Origin: Achromobacter sp. Root83
Lineage (GTDB): Bacteria > Pseudomonadota > Gammaproteobacteria > Burkholderiales > Burkholderiaceae_B
Direction of reading: 5' to 3'
Assembly (NCBI RefSeq): GCF_001428845.1
Contig: NZ_LMIU01000011.1
Span: forward strand, 1 to 47,896
DNA length: 47,896 nt
Shown here: piece by piece, positions 20,912-31,464 of the stretch
Layout: every line of letters starts with the position of its first letter
Numbering within the stretch: the first letter of the stretch is position 1
The notes under the pieces: model-generated
Told to the model about the DNA's origin: nothing
Seen by the model: the letters and a program-made list of their open reading frames with translations, nothing else
Database searches by the model: none
Translations under genes and position numbers: made by a program

Positions 20912-21011
20912 CGTGTTGTACCCGCCTGTAGATGGGTCAGCAGATAACGGTGGGGGCGCCATGCTGGTGCGCAGCGTGGTGACGCCGCTTTTATAGGTGC
21001 TTGTTGTACAC
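20912..21011. promoter_or_regulatory. Divergent control region with repeated TGTTGTAC motif
   Basis: In the 242-bp gap between the Bug and AEC genes, TGTTGTACCCGC near 20915 and TGTTGTACACGC near 21002 form a direct repeat about 87 bp apart. Between them, ACCCGCCTGTAGATGGGT has short inverted arms. On the minus strand, CTATAAAAG just before the second copy is a possible -10 element for the Bug gene. These may be operators, but the assignment rests on repetition and position alone. Confidence 0.3.
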
Positions 21012-21105
21012 GCGCCCGCCGGAATGACGGAGAATAGCAGCAAATGCTTACACCCGCATAGCGCACCGATCCCCGGTTTGATGCTCACTGAACGCCCCCT
21101 TTTCC

Positions 21106-22005
21106 ATGTCGGTTGCTCTTCTGGTTTTCCCTGATTTCATGCTGGTCGCGCTGGGTTGGGCGCTGCGTCACAAACTGGCTTTCTCACGCGAATTCTTTGC
21201 CGGCACCGAGCGCCTGGTCTACTTCGTGCTGTTCCCCGCCCTGCTGTTCCAGTCCATCCTCCGCACGCCCATCACCGCAGGCAACGCCGTCTTGCTGTTG
21301 CAGGCCACGGCGGCTGTCGTGGCCGCCGGTGTGGCGCTGGCATGGCTGGCGGGACTGGTGCTGCGGCCCTCATCGCTGGGCCTGGCGTCGTCCGCGCAAT
21401 GCGGCTACCGCTTCAACACCTATATCGGCCTGGCGCTGTCGGCCAGCCTGGCCGGTTCACAGGGCCAGACAGCGATGGCACTGATCGTCGGGTTCGCGGT
21501 GCCCATGGCCAACGTGGCGGCGGTCTATGGCCTGGCGCGCCACAGCGGCGGCAATCTGCTGCGCGAGCTGGCGCGCAATCCGCTGGTGGTGTCCACGCTG
21601 CTGGGCCTGGCCTGCAACCTGGCCGGGCTGCACCTGCCCGGTCCCGTGGACACCGTGCTGGCCCGGCTGGGCGCGGCGGCCCTCGCGCTTGGCGTCATCT
21701 GCGTCGGCGCCAGCCTGGCCTGGGAAGGAGGTAAGGGCTACGGGACGCTGATCGCGTGGATGCTGGCGGTAAAGCTGGTCGCGCTTCCCGCCGTCGCCCT
21801 GCTGGTGGCGCACCTGCTGGGCCTGCCGCCCCTGGAAGCGCGGATGCTGCTGCTGTTCGCGGCGCTGCCCACCGCGTCCGCCGCCTACGTGCTGGCGATG
21901 CGCATGGGCGGCGACGGCCGGATGGTGGCGGTGCTGATCTCGCTGGGCACCCTGTTTTCGGCGGTCACGATTCCGATGTGGCTGCTGTTCGCCGGTCACG
22001 CCTGA
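21106..22005 (+). CDS. AEC-family (auxin efflux carrier) permease
   Basis: A 299-residue inner membrane protein with about ten hydrophobic helices, matching the AEC family that includes malonate and other organic-acid carriers. Visible blocks are LVYFVLFPALLFQSILRTPI near the N-terminus, GYRFNTYIGLALSASLAG in the middle and LPTASAAYVLAMRMGGD near the end, all usual for the family. ATG 21106 follows a modest ribosome site. It diverges from a Bug receptor gene and converges on fumC, so transport of an organic acid is plausible but the substrate is not shown. Confidence 0.9.
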   Translation: MSVALLVFPDFMLVALGWALRHKLAFSREFFAGTERLVYFVLFPALLFQSILRTPITAGNAVLLLQATAAVVAAGVALAWLAGLVLRPSSLGLASSAQCGYRFNTYIGLALSASLAGSQGQTAMALIVGFAVPMANVAAVYGLARHSGGNLLRELARNPLVVSTLLGLACNLAGLHLPGPVDTVLARLGAAALALGVICVGASLAWEGGKGYGTLIAWMLAVKLVALPAVALLVAHLLGLPPLEARMLLLFAALPTASAAYVLAMRMGGDGRMVAVLISLGTLFSAVTIPMWLLFAGHA

Positions 22006-22011
22006 ACCCCG

Positions 22012-22043
22012 AAAAAAAATGGCCGCCCCAGGGACGGCCATTT
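22012..22043 (-). terminator. Intrinsic terminator of fumC
   Basis: On the minus strand AAATGGCCG pairs with CGGCCATTT across a nine-base loop, and the right arm runs into eight T residues. It lies 18 bp after the fumC stop and 6 bp after the stop of the convergent AEC gene. The T-run favours fumC transcripts. Confidence 0.85.
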
Positions 22044-22061
22044 CACGGCTTGCGCCGCCGA

Positions 22062-23459
<1,398 letters not shown>

Positions 23460-23525
23460 GGCGCGTACAACTCCGTGGCAGCGTCAGTCGAGGGGCGGCG
23501 GGAAGCCGCCGGGTCACGACATTAT

Positions 23526-23540
23526 TGAGAATAGCAATCA
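23526..23540. promoter_or_regulatory. Candidate Fur box upstream of fumC
   Basis: TGAGAATAGCAATCA matches the 7-1-7 Fur dyad TGATAATnATTATCA at 10 of 14 defined positions. It overlaps the probable fumC promoter area in the 164-bp region shared with tsaE. Iron-regulated fumC genes are known in other proteobacteria, which supports the idea; the score alone is modest. Confidence 0.45.
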
Positions 23541-23541
23541 C

Positions 23542-23574
23542 TTATAGGTTAGCAGAAACCCGCATTCCTATAAT
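23542..23574. promoter_or_regulatory. Back-to-back -10-like elements between fumC and tsaE
   Basis: TTATAGG (23542-23548) and CCTATAA (23567-23573) form a 7-bp inverted repeat with an 18-bp centre. Read outward, each arm gives a -10-like hexamer: TATAAT at 23569-23574 toward tsaE and TATAAG toward fumC. Matching -35 elements are weak. Overlap with the Fur-like site suggests coordinated divergent promoters. Confidence 0.4.
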
Positions 23575-23623
23575 TGCTCCAATCTGTGCTCCGATCATCG
23601 TTTTTTACCACTCGCTCCGCGCC

Positions 23624-24163
23624 ATGTCCGCCCCTCTTCGCACCCTGACCTTGCACCTGCCCCACGAAGCCGCCACGGAAGCGCTGGCGCGGCAGCTAGC
23701 GCCGTTGGTGTCCGGCGCCAAAACCGGCCTGGCAGGCGCATGTATCCACCTTCAAGGGGACCTGGGGGCAGGAAAGACGGCCTTCACCAGGGCATTGTTG
23801 CGTGAATGCGGCATCACAGGCCGAATCAAGAGTCCCAGCTACGCACTGCTTGAATCCTATAAAGTTTCTAACTTATACTTCTATCATCTTGATTTTTATA
23901 GATTTAGTGATGCACGTGAATGGTTGGACGCAGGATTCCGGGATTTACTGCGTGATGATGCGGTCGTTTTGATCGAATGGCCGGAGCGGGCAGAGGGTCT
24001 TTTACCCCCGCCCGACCTGCTGATTTCCCTTGCCTATGCAGGCGATGGACGTGACGCCACCCTGACCGCGCACACCGCTCGAGGACAAACATGGTTGAAC
24101 GCGATTGTCCCCCCGCCCAAGACGGCGCCCTTCCCTCGGCAGGCGCCACCCGGCGCCGCCTGA
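23624..24163 (+). CDS. tsaE: tRNA threonylcarbamoyladenosine biosynthesis ATPase TsaE
   Basis: Essential P-loop ATPase working with TsaB and TsaD to make the t6A modification at A37 of ANN-decoding tRNAs. The 179-residue product carries Walker A GDLGAGKT (residues 45-52), IKSPSYALLESY, the FYHLDFYRF block and VVLIEWPER, all TsaE signatures. ATG 23624 gives the usual N-terminus. The 3' end overlaps amiC by 73 bp in another frame. Codons at about 23850-23930 are strikingly AT-rich, including TTA and AGA, unlike the surrounding genes, and that patch holds a promoter-like sequence. Confidence 0.95.
   Translation: MSAPLRTLTLHLPHEAATEALARQLAPLVSGAKTGLAGACIHLQGDLGAGKTAFTRALLRECGITGRIKSPSYALLESYKVSNLYFYHLDFYRFSDAREWLDAGFRDLLRDDAVVLIEWPERAEGLLPPPDLLISLAYAGDGRDATLTAHTARGQTWLNAIVPPPKTAPFPRQAPPGAA
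23850..23879 (+). promoter_or_regulatory. Candidate internal sigma70 promoter inside tsaE
   Basis: TTGAAT (23850-23855) and TATACT (23874-23879) are separated by 18 bp. They match the consensus -35 at four of six and the -10 at five of six positions. The site lies in the AT-rich patch of tsaE and points toward amiC, whose start is 212 bp downstream. Confidence 0.5.
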
Positions 24164-25476
24164 TCAGCGTCGCCGCCACGCTGCTCGTCCTGCCGGTCAT
24201 CCCCCGCCTGGCGCAGGCGGCAACGATCCTGGCCGTCCGTACCTGGCCGGCCGATGAATACACGCGGGTCACGCTGGAGCTCGACAGCGAGCTCAAGGCA
24301 GAACAATTCACGCTGGAAAATCCCCACCGCCTGGTGGTCGATATCGAGGGACTGACCCTCAGCGCGGCACTGAACGATCTGGTGTCCAAGGTCCGTCCCG
24401 ACGATCCCTACATCCAGAGCCTGCGCGTGGCGCAGAACCGCCCCAACGTGGTGCGGCTGGTGTTCGACCTGAAGCAGCCCGTGGCGCCCCAGGTCTTCAC
24501 TCTCAAGCCGGTAGCCGACTATCAATACCGGCTGGTGCTCGATCTGTACCCGAAGATCGCCCAGGATCCGCTCATCGCGATCCTGAACAAGCAGAGCGGC
24601 CCCGACGTGGACGATCCGCTGGCGCGCATCCTGGAAGACATCCAGCGCAATCCCGTGACGCGCGCCGATCCGCCGGAACCTCCCCGCGTGCGCGGCCAGC
24701 AGCCCGCCCCCGCCCTGCCGACGGCGCCCGCCTCGCCGCCGGCCACCGCCAGCCGCGGCAAGAAACGCATGCTGACCATTGCGCTGGACCCCGGCCACGG
24801 CGGCGAAGATCCCGGCGCCATCGGCAAGAGCGGTCTGCGCGAAAAAGACGTGGTGCTGCGCATTGCCCGGCGCCTGAAGGCGCTGATCGACAGCCAGCCG
24901 TACATGCGCGCGTACCTGACCCGCGACGACGATTACTTCGTGCCGCTGCATGTGCGCGTACAGAAGGCCCGCCGCGTGCATGCGGATCTGTTCGTCTCCA
25001 TCCACGCCGATGCCTGGGTCAAGCCTTCGGCCAACGGTTCGTCGGTATTCGCCCTGTCGCAGCGCGGCGCCACCAGCGCCCAGGCGCGCTGGATGGCCGA
25101 CAAGGAAAACGCGGCCGACCTGATCGGCGGCGTCAACCTGGGCAGCCACGACCGCCAGGTCGCCAAAGTGCTGCTGGACCTGTCCACCACCGCGCAGATC
25201 AACGATTCGCTGAAGGTCGGCAACGCCTTCCTGGACGAAATCAAGAAGATCAACCGCTTGCACAAGAACAGCGTCGAACAGGCCGGCTTTGCCGTCCTGA
25301 AGGCGCCGGACATCCCCTCCGTGCTGGTGGAAACCGCCTTCATCAGCAACCCCCAGGAAGAGGCGCTGCTGCGCAGCAACTCGCACCAGGAAAAGCTGGC
25401 GCAAGCCATGATGACCGGCATCCAGCGCTACTTCACGGCCAACCCGCCGCTGGCCCGCCTGGGCGACGTCAGCTAG
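24091..25476 (+). CDS. amiC: N-acetylmuramoyl-L-alanine amidase, AmiC type
   Basis: Periplasmic zinc amidase that removes stem peptides from peptidoglycan during daughter-cell separation. The 461 residues begin with a twin-arginine-like signal (RRRLISVAAT at 21-30, cleavage near AQA at 43); E. coli AmiC is also Tat-exported. An AMIN septal-targeting domain follows (about 45-145), then a Pro/Ala linker and the Amidase_3 domain from about 228 with DPGHGGEDPGA, LREKDVVL and SIHADAW supplying zinc ligands. The start overlaps tsaE by 73 bp. ATG 24091 is kept because it gives a proper Tat signal. Confidence 0.95.
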   Translation: MVERDCPPAQDGALPSAGATRRRLISVAATLLVLPVIPRLAQAATILAVRTWPADEYTRVTLELDSELKAEQFTLENPHRLVVDIEGLTLSAALNDLVSKVRPDDPYIQSLRVAQNRPNVVRLVFDLKQPVAPQVFTLKPVADYQYRLVLDLYPKIAQDPLIAILNKQSGPDVDDPLARILEDIQRNPVTRADPPEPPRVRGQQPAPALPTAPASPPATASRGKKRMLTIALDPGHGGEDPGAIGKSGLREKDVVLRIARRLKALIDSQPYMRAYLTRDDDYFVPLHVRVQKARRVHADLFVSIHADAWVKPSANGSSVFALSQRGATSAQARWMADKENAADLIGGVNLGSHDRQVAKVLLDLSTTAQINDSLKVGNAFLDEIKKINRLHKNSVEQAGFAVLKAPDIPSVLVETAFISNPQEEALLRSNSHQEKLAQAMMTGIQRYFTANPPLARLGDVS

Positions 25477-25492
25477 CCGTCCAGGACCACGA

Positions 25493-25529
25493 AAAAGGGC
25501 TGTGCGCCATAGCGGCGCACAGCCCTTTT
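25493..25529. terminator. Bidirectional terminator between amiC and dedA-like gene
   Basis: AAAAGGGCTGTGCGCC pairs perfectly with GGCGCACAGCCCTTTT around a five-base loop. The A and T runs at the stem ends allow termination on both strands, matching the convergent amiC and DedA-family genes. It begins 17 bp after the amiC stop. Confidence 0.9.
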
Positions 25530-25562
25530 CCTTGCGGGTTCAACCTGCCCGCTGGCCCCGCA

Positions 25563-26198
25563 TCAGGCCCGGCGCGACCGGACCAGCTTGATGACGGCGG
25601 CCCCCACCACCGGCACGATGGCCGCGGCCAAGCCCAGAAGGACGATGGTGTTCAGGTGTTCGCGGACCAGCGGGATATTGCCGAAGAAGTAGCCGGCCGC
25701 CACCAGGCTGATCACCCAGATGAGCGCGCCCAGGATGTTGAACAGCTGGAACCGGGCCAGCGACATGTCGGCCACGCCCGCCACGAACGGCGCGAAGGTG
25801 CGGACCACCGGAATGAAGCGCGACATCACGATCGTCTTGCCGCCGTGCTTTTCGTAGAACGCGTGCGTGCGCATCAAGGCGCCCCGGTCCAGAAAGCGCA
25901 GGTTCATCGAAAACACCCGCGGACCGATATAGCGCCCGATCGCATAGTTCAGCGTATTGCCCGTCACCGCCGCGATGATGAGCAGTATGGACATCAGGAT
26001 CGGGTCGATATGCCCCGTCGCGCCGAACGCGCCGGCAATGAACAGCAGCGAGTCCCCCGGCAGAAAGGGCAGCACAACCAGCCCGGTCTCGGCGAAGACA
26101 ATCAAGAACAGCACCAGATACACCCACACGCCGTATTGCGCGACCCAGACGCCCAGCGTCTTGTCGATGTGGAGCACCATATTGAAGAACTCAAGCAT
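25563..26198 (-). CDS. DedA-family membrane protein
   Basis: A 211-residue inner membrane protein of the DedA family, whose members affect envelope integrity, proton-motive force and undecaprenyl-phosphate lipid recycling. It contains [16 protein letters not shown] and [16 protein letters not shown], the two conserved blocks with acidic and arginine residues essential in E. coli YqjA/YghB. Five or so hydrophobic segments are visible. The start ATG 26198 lies 100 bp from the divergent mutL start. Its exact flippase role here is inferred from the family. Confidence 0.93.
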   Translation of the reverse strand: MLEFFNMVLHIDKTLGVWVAQYGVWVYLVLFLIVFAETGLVVLPFLPGDSLLFIAGAFGATGHIDPILMSILLIIAAVTGNTLNYAIGRYIGPRVFSMNLRFLDRGALMRTHAFYEKHGGKTIVMSRFIPVVRTFAPFVAGVADMSLARFQLFNILGALIWVISLVAAGYFFGNIPLVREHLNTIVLLGLAAAIVPVVGAAVIKLVRSRRA

Positions 26199-26298
26199 TG
26201 AAGCAGCCCTGATATCGGAAGGGGAATTTGTCAGCGACTATAGCCCACCGGACCATGACGCTAAAATCGTCCACACAGCTACACCAGACCCGAGTCCC

Positions 26299-28236
26299 AT
26301 GACAGAACGCCGTTCCATTCTTGCGCTTCCCGACCTGCTGATCAGCCAGATCGCCGCTGGCGAGGTGATCGAACGGCCCGCGTCCGTGCTCAAGGAAATC
26401 CTTGAAAACGCCATCGACGCGGGCGGGCGCGCCATCGAAGTCCGCCTCGAGGGCGGCGGCATCCGGCGCATCGCCGTCACCGACGATGGCGGCGGCATTC
26501 CGCCCGGCGAACTGCCGCTGGCGCTGGCGCGGCACGCCACCAGCAAGATCCGGTCGCTGAACGAACTGGAATCGGTGGCATCCATGGGATTCCGGGGCGA
26601 AGCGCTGGCGTCCATCGCCTCGGTCGCCCAGGTATCCATCATTTCCCGCACCCGTGACGGCGAGCACGCCTGGCAGATCGACGCCGGCAGCATGCAGGTC
26701 GGCCCCGCGTCGGGCCCGCCGGGCACCACGGTCGACGTCCGCCAGCTGTTCGACGCCGTGCCCGCCCGCCGCAAGTTCCTACGCTCCGAGGCCACCGAAT
26801 TCGGCCACTGCGTCGACGCGATGGAACGCATAGCGCTGGCGCATCCGCAGATTGCATTCCGCCTGTTCCACCACGATCGCGCGCAGCGCCAGTGGCTGCC
26901 CGCCGAACCGCCGCAGCGCATCCGCGACGTGCTGGGCGCGGAATTCGCCGAGCACGGCTTGCTCCTGTCCCACTCGGTGGGCGCCGTCAGCCTGGCCGGC
27001 ATGATCACCCGCCCCACCGCCGCGCGCGCCCGGGCGGACCGCCAGTATCTGTACGTGAACGGCCGCTATGTGCGCGACCGCACCGTCAGCCACGCGCTGC
27101 GCGCCGCGTACGCCGACGTGCTGCATGGCGACCGCCAGCCCGCCTATGTGCTGTTCCTGGACATCGATCCGGCTGCCGTGGACGTGAACGTGCATCCCGC
27201 CAAGCACGAGGTCCGCTTCCGCGACAGCGGCGCCGTGCACCGTTTCGTCTCGCACGCGGTCAGCCAGACGCTGGCGCAGACCGGCGGCTCGTCGGCGGTC
27301 ACGCCCGCTGGCCAGGGCGACGACGCGGAATTCGAAACCGTGGCGCCCCCCGCGTCCGGCCCGCAGGCCGCGGCGCCGACCGAGCCCGCCCAGCCCCCGC
27401 AGCCCGCTCCGGACGGTCCGAGGCCCGGTTACGGCGGCAACGCCGGCAGCGCGCCGTATGGACTGCGCCCGTCGCCCGCCGCGCAGCGCGCACACACCCA
27501 GGTGCCCTTCCGCCTGCACGCGGAACCCGCGGGCATCCCGGCGGCCGACTGGCAATCGCTCTACCGTCCGCTGAACGACGACAGCGCCGCCAGGACGGCG
27601 CCCCTGCGCGAACCTGCGCCCGCCCCCGCCGCCGCGCTGCCCGCGGATGAAGAGCATCCTCTGGGCATGGCGCTGGCCCAACTCCATGGCATCTACATCC
27701 TGGCGCAGAACCGCCGTGGCATGGTGCTCGTGGACATGCATGCCGCCCATGAACGCGTGGTCTACGAACAGCTCAAGCAGGCGCTGGACGCCCGCAGCCT
27801 GCCGCGTCAGGATCTGCTCGTTCCGGTGGTGTTCCATGCGCAGGAGAAAGACGTCGCCATCGTCGAGGAATTCGAGGACCAACTGAGCGGTCTGGGCTTC
27901 GAGATGCGCCCGTCCGGTCCCACCTCCATCGCCGTGCGCTCCGTGCCCGCCATCCTGGCCCGTGGCGACATCGAAACCCTGGCGCGCGCCGTGCTGCGCG
28001 ACCTGGGCGCCGTGGGGGTCTCGCGCCTGTTGACCGAACAGCGCAACGAACTGCTATCCACCATGGCCTGCCACGGTTCCGTGCGCGCCAACCGCAAGCT
28101 CACCATCGAAGAGATGAACGGCCTGCTGCGGCAGATGGAAGCCACCGAGCGGGCCGACCAGTGCAATCACGGCCGCCCCACCTGGGTGCAGTGGTCCGTG
28201 TCGGATCTGGACAAGCTCTTTCTGCGCGGGCAATAG
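26299..28236 (+). CDS. mutL: DNA mismatch repair protein MutL
   Basis: GHKL ATPase coordinating mismatch repair. The 645-residue protein has an N-terminal ATPase domain with [24 protein letters not shown] and [11 protein letters not shown], a variable Pro/Ala linker (about residues 345-440) and a C-terminal dimerisation domain. The C-terminal part contains [12 protein letters not shown] near residue 479, fitting the endonuclease motif D-x-H-A-x2-E-x4-E, with later [10 protein letters not shown] and CNHGRPT blocks. This suggests a nicking MutL as in methyl-independent repair. ATG 26299 is the family start. miaA follows after two bases. Confidence 0.97.
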   Translation: MTERRSILALPDLLISQIAAGEVIERPASVLKEILENAIDAGGRAIEVRLEGGGIRRIAVTDDGGGIPPGELPLALARHATSKIRSLNELESVASMGFRGEALASIASVAQVSIISRTRDGEHAWQIDAGSMQVGPASGPPGTTVDVRQLFDAVPARRKFLRSEATEFGHCVDAMERIALAHPQIAFRLFHHDRAQRQWLPAEPPQRIRDVLGAEFAEHGLLLSHSVGAVSLAGMITRPTAARARADRQYLYVNGRYVRDRTVSHALRAAYADVLHGDRQPAYVLFLDIDPAAVDVNVHPAKHEVRFRDSGAVHRFVSHAVSQTLAQTGGSSAVTPAGQGDDAEFETVAPPASGPQAAAPTEPAQPPQPAPDGPRPGYGGNAGSAPYGLRPSPAAQRAHTQVPFRLHAEPAGIPAADWQSLYRPLNDDSAARTAPLREPAPAPAAALPADEEHPLGMALAQLHGIYILAQNRRGMVLVDMHAAHERVVYEQLKQALDARSLPRQDLLVPVVFHAQEKDVAIVEEFEDQLSGLGFEMRPSGPTSIAVRSVPAILARGDIETLARAVLRDLGAVGVSRLLTEQRNELLSTMACHGSVRANRKLTIEEMNGLLRQMEATERADQCNHGRPTWVQWSVSDLDKLFLRGQ

Positions 28237-28238
28237 GT

Positions 28239-29198
28239 TTGTCGGCTTCCCTTCCCCCCCTTGCGTCCCTGGTCATCTGTCTTGCCGGTCCCACCGCGGC
28301 CGGCAAGAGCGCATCCACGCTGGCGCTGGCCGAACGCTGGCCGCTGGAAATCGTCAATGTGGATTCGGCCACCATCTATCGCGGCATGGACATCGGCACC
28401 GCCAAGCCCTCTCCCGAGGAACAGGCGCGCGTGCCCCAGCATCTGCTGGACATCCTGGACCCCGCGCAGTCGTATTCGGCCGCGGAGTTCCGCGCGGACG
28501 CGCTGCGTCTGATCGGGGAAATCCGCGCGCGCGGACGCATCCCGCTGCTGGCCGGCGGCACCATGATGTACTACAAGGCGCTGCGCGACGGCCTGGACGA
28601 CCTGCCGCAGGCCGACCCGGCGCTGCGCGCCGAGCTGGAAGCGCGCGCCGCGCGGCAGGGCTGGCCCGCGCTGCATGCCGAGCTGGCAGTGCTGGACCCG
28701 GTCACCGCCGCGCGCCTGGCCCCCAACGACAGCCAGCGCATCCAGCGCGCGCTGGAAATCTGCCAGTTGTCCGGCCAGCCCATGTCCGCGCTGCTGCAGC
28801 GCGGCCAGCGCAAGCCGGACGACGATCCCAACCAGTACCTGACCCTCAGCCTGGAACCCTCCGACCGCGCCGCGCTGCACGCGCGCATCGAACAGCGCTT
28901 TGACGCCATGCTGGCCCGCGGCCTGCTGGACGAGGTGCGCGGCCTGCACGCCAGAACCGATCTGCACCCCGGCCTGCCGTCGGTCCGCTGTGTGGGCTAC
29001 CGCCAGATGTGGGCCCACCTGGACGGCGAAATCGACCTGGACACCGCCCGCGAGCAGGGCATTGCCGCCACCCGCCAACTGGCCAAGCGGCAGATCACCT
29101 GGCTGCGCGCGCAGCCAGAACGCGTCGTCGTGGACTGTCTGGCGGCGGATGCCGTGGCCCGGACGATCCAGGCCGTGGCGGGGGCGCTGAAGGGCTGA
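28239..29198 (+). CDS. miaA: tRNA dimethylallyltransferase MiaA
   Basis: Transfers a dimethylallyl group to A37 of tRNAs reading UNN codons. The P-loop [29 protein letters not shown] and the later [16 protein letters not shown] block are all present. The start is ambiguous: TTG 28239, two bases after the mutL stop, gives 319 residues close to the family norm, while ATG 28161 would add 26 residues that overlap mutL and look unrelated. TTG is preferred. The mutL-miaA order is conserved in many proteobacteria, usually continuing to hfq, but here a terminator and convergent purM follow. Confidence 0.93.
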   Translation: MSASLPPLASLVICLAGPTAAGKSASTLALAERWPLEIVNVDSATIYRGMDIGTAKPSPEEQARVPQHLLDILDPAQSYSAAEFRADALRLIGEIRARGRIPLLAGGTMMYYKALRDGLDDLPQADPALRAELEARAARQGWPALHAELAVLDPVTAARLAPNDSQRIQRALEICQLSGQPMSALLQRGQRKPDDDPNQYLTLSLEPSDRAALHARIEQRFDAMLARGLLDEVRGLHARTDLHPGLPSVRCVGYRQMWAHLDGEIDLDTAREQGIAATRQLAKRQITWLRAQPERVVVDCLAADAVARTIQAVAGALKG

Positions 29199-29264
29199 CG
29201 CCCGCACTGGATGCCTCGCGGGCAGGCGGCGCCATGCAGAAGCCGCCGCGTCGGGCGTCCACAT

Positions 29265-29292
29265 GAAAAAACCCGCCAAGGCGGGTTTTTTT
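29265..29292. terminator. Bidirectional terminator between miaA and purM
   Basis: AAAAAACCCGCC, AA, then GGCGGGTTTTTTTT form a stem with A and T runs on both sides, between convergent miaA and purM. It begins 67 bp after the miaA stop and ends 22 bp before the purM stop. Confidence 0.9.
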
Positions 29293-29313
29293 TACAGCAT
29301 GGCCAGCGCGGCT

Positions 29314-30363
29314 TTACACCACGAAGGTCTGCGCCATGCCTTCTTCCTGGGGAACGATCTCGCCCAGCTTGCTGACGGTCTCGCCCTGCTCGCGCAGCGT
29401 GCCCGCGATGGCGTCGGCCTGGGCCGGGTCCACCACCAGCACCATGCCGATGCCGCAGTTGAAGACGCGATACATTTCGGTGTCCTCGACGCCGCCCTGC
29501 TGCTGGAGCCACTGGAACAGCTTGGGCATTTCCCAGGCGTCGCGGTGCAGCTTGGCCGACAGGCCGTCCTGCAGGATGCGCGGCACGTTGTCCAGCAGGC
29601 CGCCGCCCGTGATGTGGGCCAGGCCCTTGATGGCGGTGCCGTGCTTGGCCAGCGCGGCCAGAACCTGCTTGACGTAGATGCGCGTCGGCGCCATGACGAC
29701 GTCGACCAGCGGCTGGCCGTGGAAATCGTCGTCGGGCTTGGCGTCGGCGCGTTCCAGGATCTTGCGCAGCAGCGAATAGCCGTTGGAATGCGCGCCGCTG
29801 GACGCCAGGCCCAGCACCACGTCGCCCGTCTTGATCGACTTGCCGTCGATGATCTTGGACTTTTCGACCGCGCCCACCGCGAAGCCGGCCAGGTCGTATT
29901 CGCCGTCCGGATACATGCCCGGCATTTCGGCGGTTTCGCCGCCGATCAGCGCGCAGCCCGACAGCTCGCAGCCTTTGGCAATGCCGCCCACCACCGACGC
30001 CGCCGTGTCCACCGAAAGCTTGCCGCAGCCGAAGTAATCCAGGAAGAACAGCGGTTCCGCGCCCTGCACCAGGATGTCGTTGACGCTCATGGCGACCAGG
30101 TCGATGCCCACGGTGTCATGGCGGTTCCAGTCGAACGCCAGGCGCAGCTTGGTGCCCACGCCGTCGGTGCCCGACACCAGCACGGGTTCCTTGTAGGACT
30201 TCGGCACTTCGAACAGGCCGCCAAAACCGCCGATACCGGCCAGCACCCCGGGGCGCATGGTGCGCGCTGCGAGGGGTTTGATACGGTCGACCAGGGCGTC
30301 GCCTGCGTCGATATCGACACCGGCATCGCGGTAGGTCAGGGGGGCTTTAGGTTGATTCGTCAT
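29314..30363 (-). CDS. purM: Phosphoribosylformylglycinamidine cyclo-ligase (AIR synthetase)
   Basis: ATP-dependent ring closure of FGAM to aminoimidazole ribonucleotide, fifth step of purine synthesis. The 349 residues show [20 protein letters not shown] at the N-terminus, [27 protein letters not shown] and [14 protein letters not shown], all conserved PurM blocks. Length and start are standard. It diverges from hda across a 399-bp gap. In related genomes a membrane permease gene is often found between purM and hda; none is present here. Confidence 0.97.
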   Translation of the reverse strand: MTNQPKAPLTYRDAGVDIDAGDALVDRIKPLAARTMRPGVLAGIGGFGGLFEVPKSYKEPVLVSGTDGVGTKLRLAFDWNRHDTVGIDLVAMSVNDILVQGAEPLFFLDYFGCGKLSVDTAASVVGGIAKGCELSGCALIGGETAEMPGMYPDGEYDLAGFAVGAVEKSKIIDGKSIKTGDVVLGLASSGAHSNGYSLLRKILERADAKPDDDFHGQPLVDVVMAPTRIYVKQVLAALAKHGTAIKGLAHITGGGLLDNVPRILQDGLSAKLHRDAWEMPKLFQWLQQQGGVEDTEMYRVFNCGIGMVLVVDPAQADAIAGTLREQGETVSKLGEIVPQEEGMAQTFVV

Positions 30364-30762
30364 GAGAAATGCCGTGGGGTATGTAACAATTGCTGGGATT
30401 TTGGTGGAACGCCCTGCATTTTACGATGTCGCGGGCGCAAGCTGGGCGGAAGGGCGCAAACCCAAGCCAGGCCAAGCGCTCGGACGCGACACCATCCCCC
30501 CAGGTGGTTTAAAGTGTAGGGTTGGCCGGTATTGATTTTGCCAGTTTCTGGCGGTTAAAGCCCAAGGCAAGGCAGTTTTGGCCAGCCACGGGCTTTTCCA
30601 GCCCCTGTATCACCGATTTTCTTGGCTTTTCCGGCACCCGGCAGCGCTGCCCGGCATGTCGTTCCGCGGAAATAAGCGGCGGAAATCCGCTACGAAATCT
30701 GCTACGAATGTTCGCGGCGTTGGTTTTCGGAAGTCCCGAAAAAGCCTGATTGATAACCTCTC
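30364..30762. other. 399-bp divergent purM / hda intergenic region
   Basis: No convincing gene is present; short frames here lack ribosome sites and recognisable composition. Structure lies mainly on the hda side: a perfect palindrome TTCCGCGGAA (30662-30671), a 12-bp tandem repeat AATCCGCTACGA/AATCTGCTACGA (30684-30707) and a hairpin TTTTCGG-AAGTC-CCGAAAA (30724-30742) ending 20 bp before the hda ATG. These could form a structured leader or regulator sites for hda. Confidence 0.5.
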
Positions 30763-31464
30763 ATGAACCGCCAGCTGCTGCTCGACGTTCTTCCCGCGCC
30801 AGCGCCATCGCTGAACAACTATATCGCCGGCCCCAACGGGGAAGCGCTGGCCGCCGTGCGCGCGCTCGATCCGGGCCGCGCCCTGTATATCTGGGGCGCC
30901 GCGGGCTGCGGCCGCACCCATTTGCTGCGCGCGCTCACGGCGCGTCCCGACGCGGTGTTCATCGATGCGGCCAACGGCGAGACCATGCTGCGCCGCCTGG
31001 CGGAGGCCGATTCCAAATCGCCCATGCCCAAGTTCGTGGCGGTCGACGACGTGCATCGCATGGACGACAGCCGCCAGGCCGCGCTCTTTGCGCTGTACAA
31101 CCGCTGGCGCGAATCCGCCGCCACGGGCCGCGCGTTCGCGCTGGCGCTCACGGGCGACCGCGCGCCCTTGTCGATGCCGCTGCGCGAAGACCTGCGCACC
31201 CGTCTGGGCTGGGACCTGGTGTTCCGCCTGGATCCGCTGTCCGATGCAGACAAGCTGGCCGCGCTTTCGGCCCAGGCGGCCGAACGAGGCTTGCACCTGG
31301 CGCCCGAAATCATCAACTGGATGCTCACGCATCACGAGCGCGACATCCGCAAGCTGGCCGCGCTGCTAGACGCGCTGGACCGCTATTCCCTGGCCACCGG
31401 CCGCCCCATCACCCTGCCCCTGCTGCGGGCCATGCTCGCAGATCCTGATTCACAACGCTCATGA
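30763..31464 (+). CDS. hda: DnaA regulatory inactivator Hda
   Basis: AAA+ protein that with the sliding clamp stimulates DnaA-ATP hydrolysis after replication starts. The N-terminus has RQLLLDVLP, resembling the clamp-binding motif of Hda. The P-loop is GAAGCGRTHLL, with arginine in place of lysine as in other Hda proteins, and Walker B is VAVDDVHRM. The 233-residue length and the absence of a C-terminal DnaA DNA-binding domain separate it from DnaA. The stop overlaps the next gene as ATGA, so it leads the hda-HAD-pcnB-folK operon. Confidence 0.93.
   Translation: MNRQLLLDVLPAPAPSLNNYIAGPNGEALAAVRALDPGRALYIWGAAGCGRTHLLRALTARPDAVFIDAANGETMLRRLAEADSKSPMPKFVAVDDVHRMDDSRQAALFALYNRWRESAATGRAFALALTGDRAPLSMPLREDLRTRLGWDLVFRLDPLSDADKLAALSAQAAERGLHLAPEIINWMLTHHERDIRKLAALLDALDRYSLATGRPITLPLLRAMLADPDSQRS

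Noticed and set aside
30522..30749. 75-residue open frame in the purM-hda gap
   Set aside because: It has no ribosome site, overlaps another frame and the repeat structures, and resembles no known protein.
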